A stretch of DNA of 5,628 bases, taken from the NCBI GenBank assembly GCA_019422905.1, contig JAHZCM010000066.1:421-6048 (forward strand), written 5' to 3'. A model generated the notes under the pieces. The model saw nothing but the letters and a program-made list of their open reading frames with translations, had not been told where the DNA came from and made no database searches. This stretch comes from Oscillospiraceae bacterium. Its GTDB lineage: Bacteria; Bacillota; Clostridia; Oscillospirales; Acutalibacteraceae. A program made the position numbers and the translations under genes. Below are positions 4,501-5,628 of this stretch, piece after piece. The number at the start of each line of letters is the position of its first letter. Positions within the stretch are counted from its first letter, which is position 1.

Positions 4501-5628
4501 GTGGTATATATAGCGGTTCTCGGACACGGTGTTGTCGGCTCCGGCGTGCTGGAGGTGCTCACAACCCATACGGAGAGCATTCGGAAACGGGCGAAGGAGG
4601 AAATCAAGGTCAAGTATATTCTGGATTTGAAGGATTTCCCCGGTCTGCCGTACAGCGATTGCTTTGTCAAAGATTTCAATTTAATTTTAAACGATCCGGA
4701 GATCCGGATTGTTGTGGAGGTCATGGGCGGCCTGCATCCGGCGTATGACTTTGTCAAGGCCTGCCTGGAAAACGGAAAGAGCGTCGTGACCTCCAACAAA
4801 GAGCTTGTGGCGAAAAAGGGCGCGGAGCTTCTCCGCATCGCGAACAACCTGAATTTCCTGTTTGAGGCGAGCGTGGGCGGCGGCATCCCGATCATCCGCC
4901 CGATCAGCCAGTGCCTTGCGGCAAACGAGGTCACGGAGATTGCCGGTATCCTGAACGGCACCACGAATTTCATCCTGACAAAAATGATCCGCGAGCAGAT
5001 GAACTTTTCCGAAGCGCTGGCGCTGGCCCAGAAGCTGGGCTATGCGGAACGAGACCCGCGCGCGGATGTGGAGGGCGACGACGCATGCAGGAAAATCTGC
5101 ATTTTGGCGTCTCTGGCCTTTGGCACACACGTATACCCGGAATCGGTCCATACGGAGGGAATCACAAAAATTACGCTGGAGGACGTCGACTTTGCCGACG
5201 TCTGGGGCGGCGTGATCAAGCTGATCGGCTCCGTAAAAATGCTCGAAAACGGGCAGGTGCATATTATGGTTTGCCCGATGCTTGTGCAGCGCGGCAGCCA
5301 GCTTTCCAGTGTAGACGACGTATTCAACGGCATCATGGTGCGCGGCGACGCCACCGGCGACGTGGTGTTTTACGGCAAGGGCGCGGGAAAGCTGCCCACA
5401 GCCAGCGCCGTTGTGGCGGATGTGATCGACTGCGTGAAGCATTTTAAGGCCCGCAAATACCTCTTCTGGGAGGAAGCAAAGCCGGGCTATGTGGCGGATT
5501 TCGGCGAAATGGAAGCGAACGCCTATGTGCGTGTTGCGGCGGAAAGCGGCGACGCGGCGTTTGCGGCTGCGGCGGAGGTCTTTGAGAATCCGGTGCGTCT
5601 GCTTGCGAAGAGGCCGGTACCGGGTGAG
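4501..5628 (+). CDS. Homoserine dehydrogenase, 3' end outside window
   Basis: The frame is open for 376 codons and runs off the right edge without a stop. The enzyme reduces aspartate semialdehyde to homoserine with NAD(P)H, at the entry to threonine and methionine synthesis. An N-terminal Rossmann motif is present (GHGVVGSG, 8-15), followed by SNKELVAKKG with K100, NGTTNFIL (152-159) and GYAERDPRADVEGDDACRK (180-198). Aligning this to the yeast enzyme places the catalytic equivalents at E183, D194 and K198, all present. From about residue 341 the C-terminal regulatory region begins (AYVRVAAESGDAAFAAAAEV). It sits where bacterial enzymes carry an ACT domain but lacks a clear D-x-PG-V ligand motif in the visible part. 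GTG 4501 is chosen because GGAAAGGA (4484-4491) lies 9 nt upstream and the Rossmann strand starts immediately. It is in an operon with the HTH-ACT regulator. Confidence 0.96.
   Translation, partial: MVYIAVLGHGVVGSGVLEVLTTHTESIRKRAKEEIKVKYILDLKDFPGLPYSDCFVKDFNLILNDPEIRIVVEVMGGLHPAYDFVKACLENGKSVVTSNKELVAKKGAELLRIANNLNFLFEASVGGGIPIIRPISQCLAANEVTEIAGILNGTTNFILTKMIREQMNFSEALALAQKLGYAERDPRADVEGDDACRKICILASLAFGTHVYPESVHTEGITKITLEDVDFADVWGGVIKLIGSVKMLENGQVHIMVCPMLVQRGSQLSSVDDVFNGIMVRGDATGDVVFYGKGAGKLPTASAVVADVIDCVKHFKARKYLFWEEAKPGYVADFGEMEANAYVRVAAESGDAAFAAAAEVFENPVRLLAKRPVPGE

Noticed and set aside
4687..5442. 251-codon minus-strand frame inside hom, and a 178-codon plus-strand frame at 4911-5447
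   Set aside because: Both are out-of-frame shadows of homoserine dehydrogenase, whose motifs are continuous through the region.

Overview
The window looks like chromosomal DNA from an endospore-forming, fairly GC-rich Clostridia member, possibly of the Oscillospiraceae/Ruminococcaceae type; the lineage is inferred from gene content and base composition, not proven. Support comes from an alpha/beta-type small acid-soluble spore protein, a probable BofC C-terminal-domain protein, two forespore (sigma-G/F-like) promoter candidates, a class A penicillin-binding protein with a long Pro/Ser/Thr tail, and an ACT-domain regulator followed by homoserine dehydrogenase.

Layout. Bases 1-392 hold no convincing gene. 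They contain a 16-bp tandem repeat (eight in-register units, 25-152) and a perfect 13-bp GC hairpin (251-283). A monocistronic spore protein gene (467-655, +) follows, with its own sigma-G-like promoter and an intrinsic terminator. It is convergent with a small membrane-anchored BofC-like gene (701-1132, -). That gene is divergent from a large class A PBP gene (1272-3806, +), and the 139-bp intergenic region carries overlapping promoter candidates. Downstream of the PBP gene are two hairpins and a strong intrinsic terminator (3815-3946).

The last block is a probable two-gene operon: an HTH-ACT protein of the ThrR/PheB type (4027-4464, +) and hom (4501 to beyond the right edge, +). Its candidate promoter is overlapped by a 15-nt palindrome that may be an operator.

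How the genes fit together. The left half fits spore formation: DNA protection by the SASP, a possible forespore-secreted BofC-type protein, and peptidoglycan synthesis by the PBP, which may be vegetative, sporulation-linked or both. The right half is aspartate-family amino-acid biosynthesis, with a candidate local amino-acid-sensing regulator beside the enzyme at the threonine/methionine branch. No phage, transposon, CRISPR, toxin-antitoxin or RNA gene was recognised. All gene families are known; the more novel signals are the 16-bp repeat, the shared divergent promoter region and the palindromic operator candidate.
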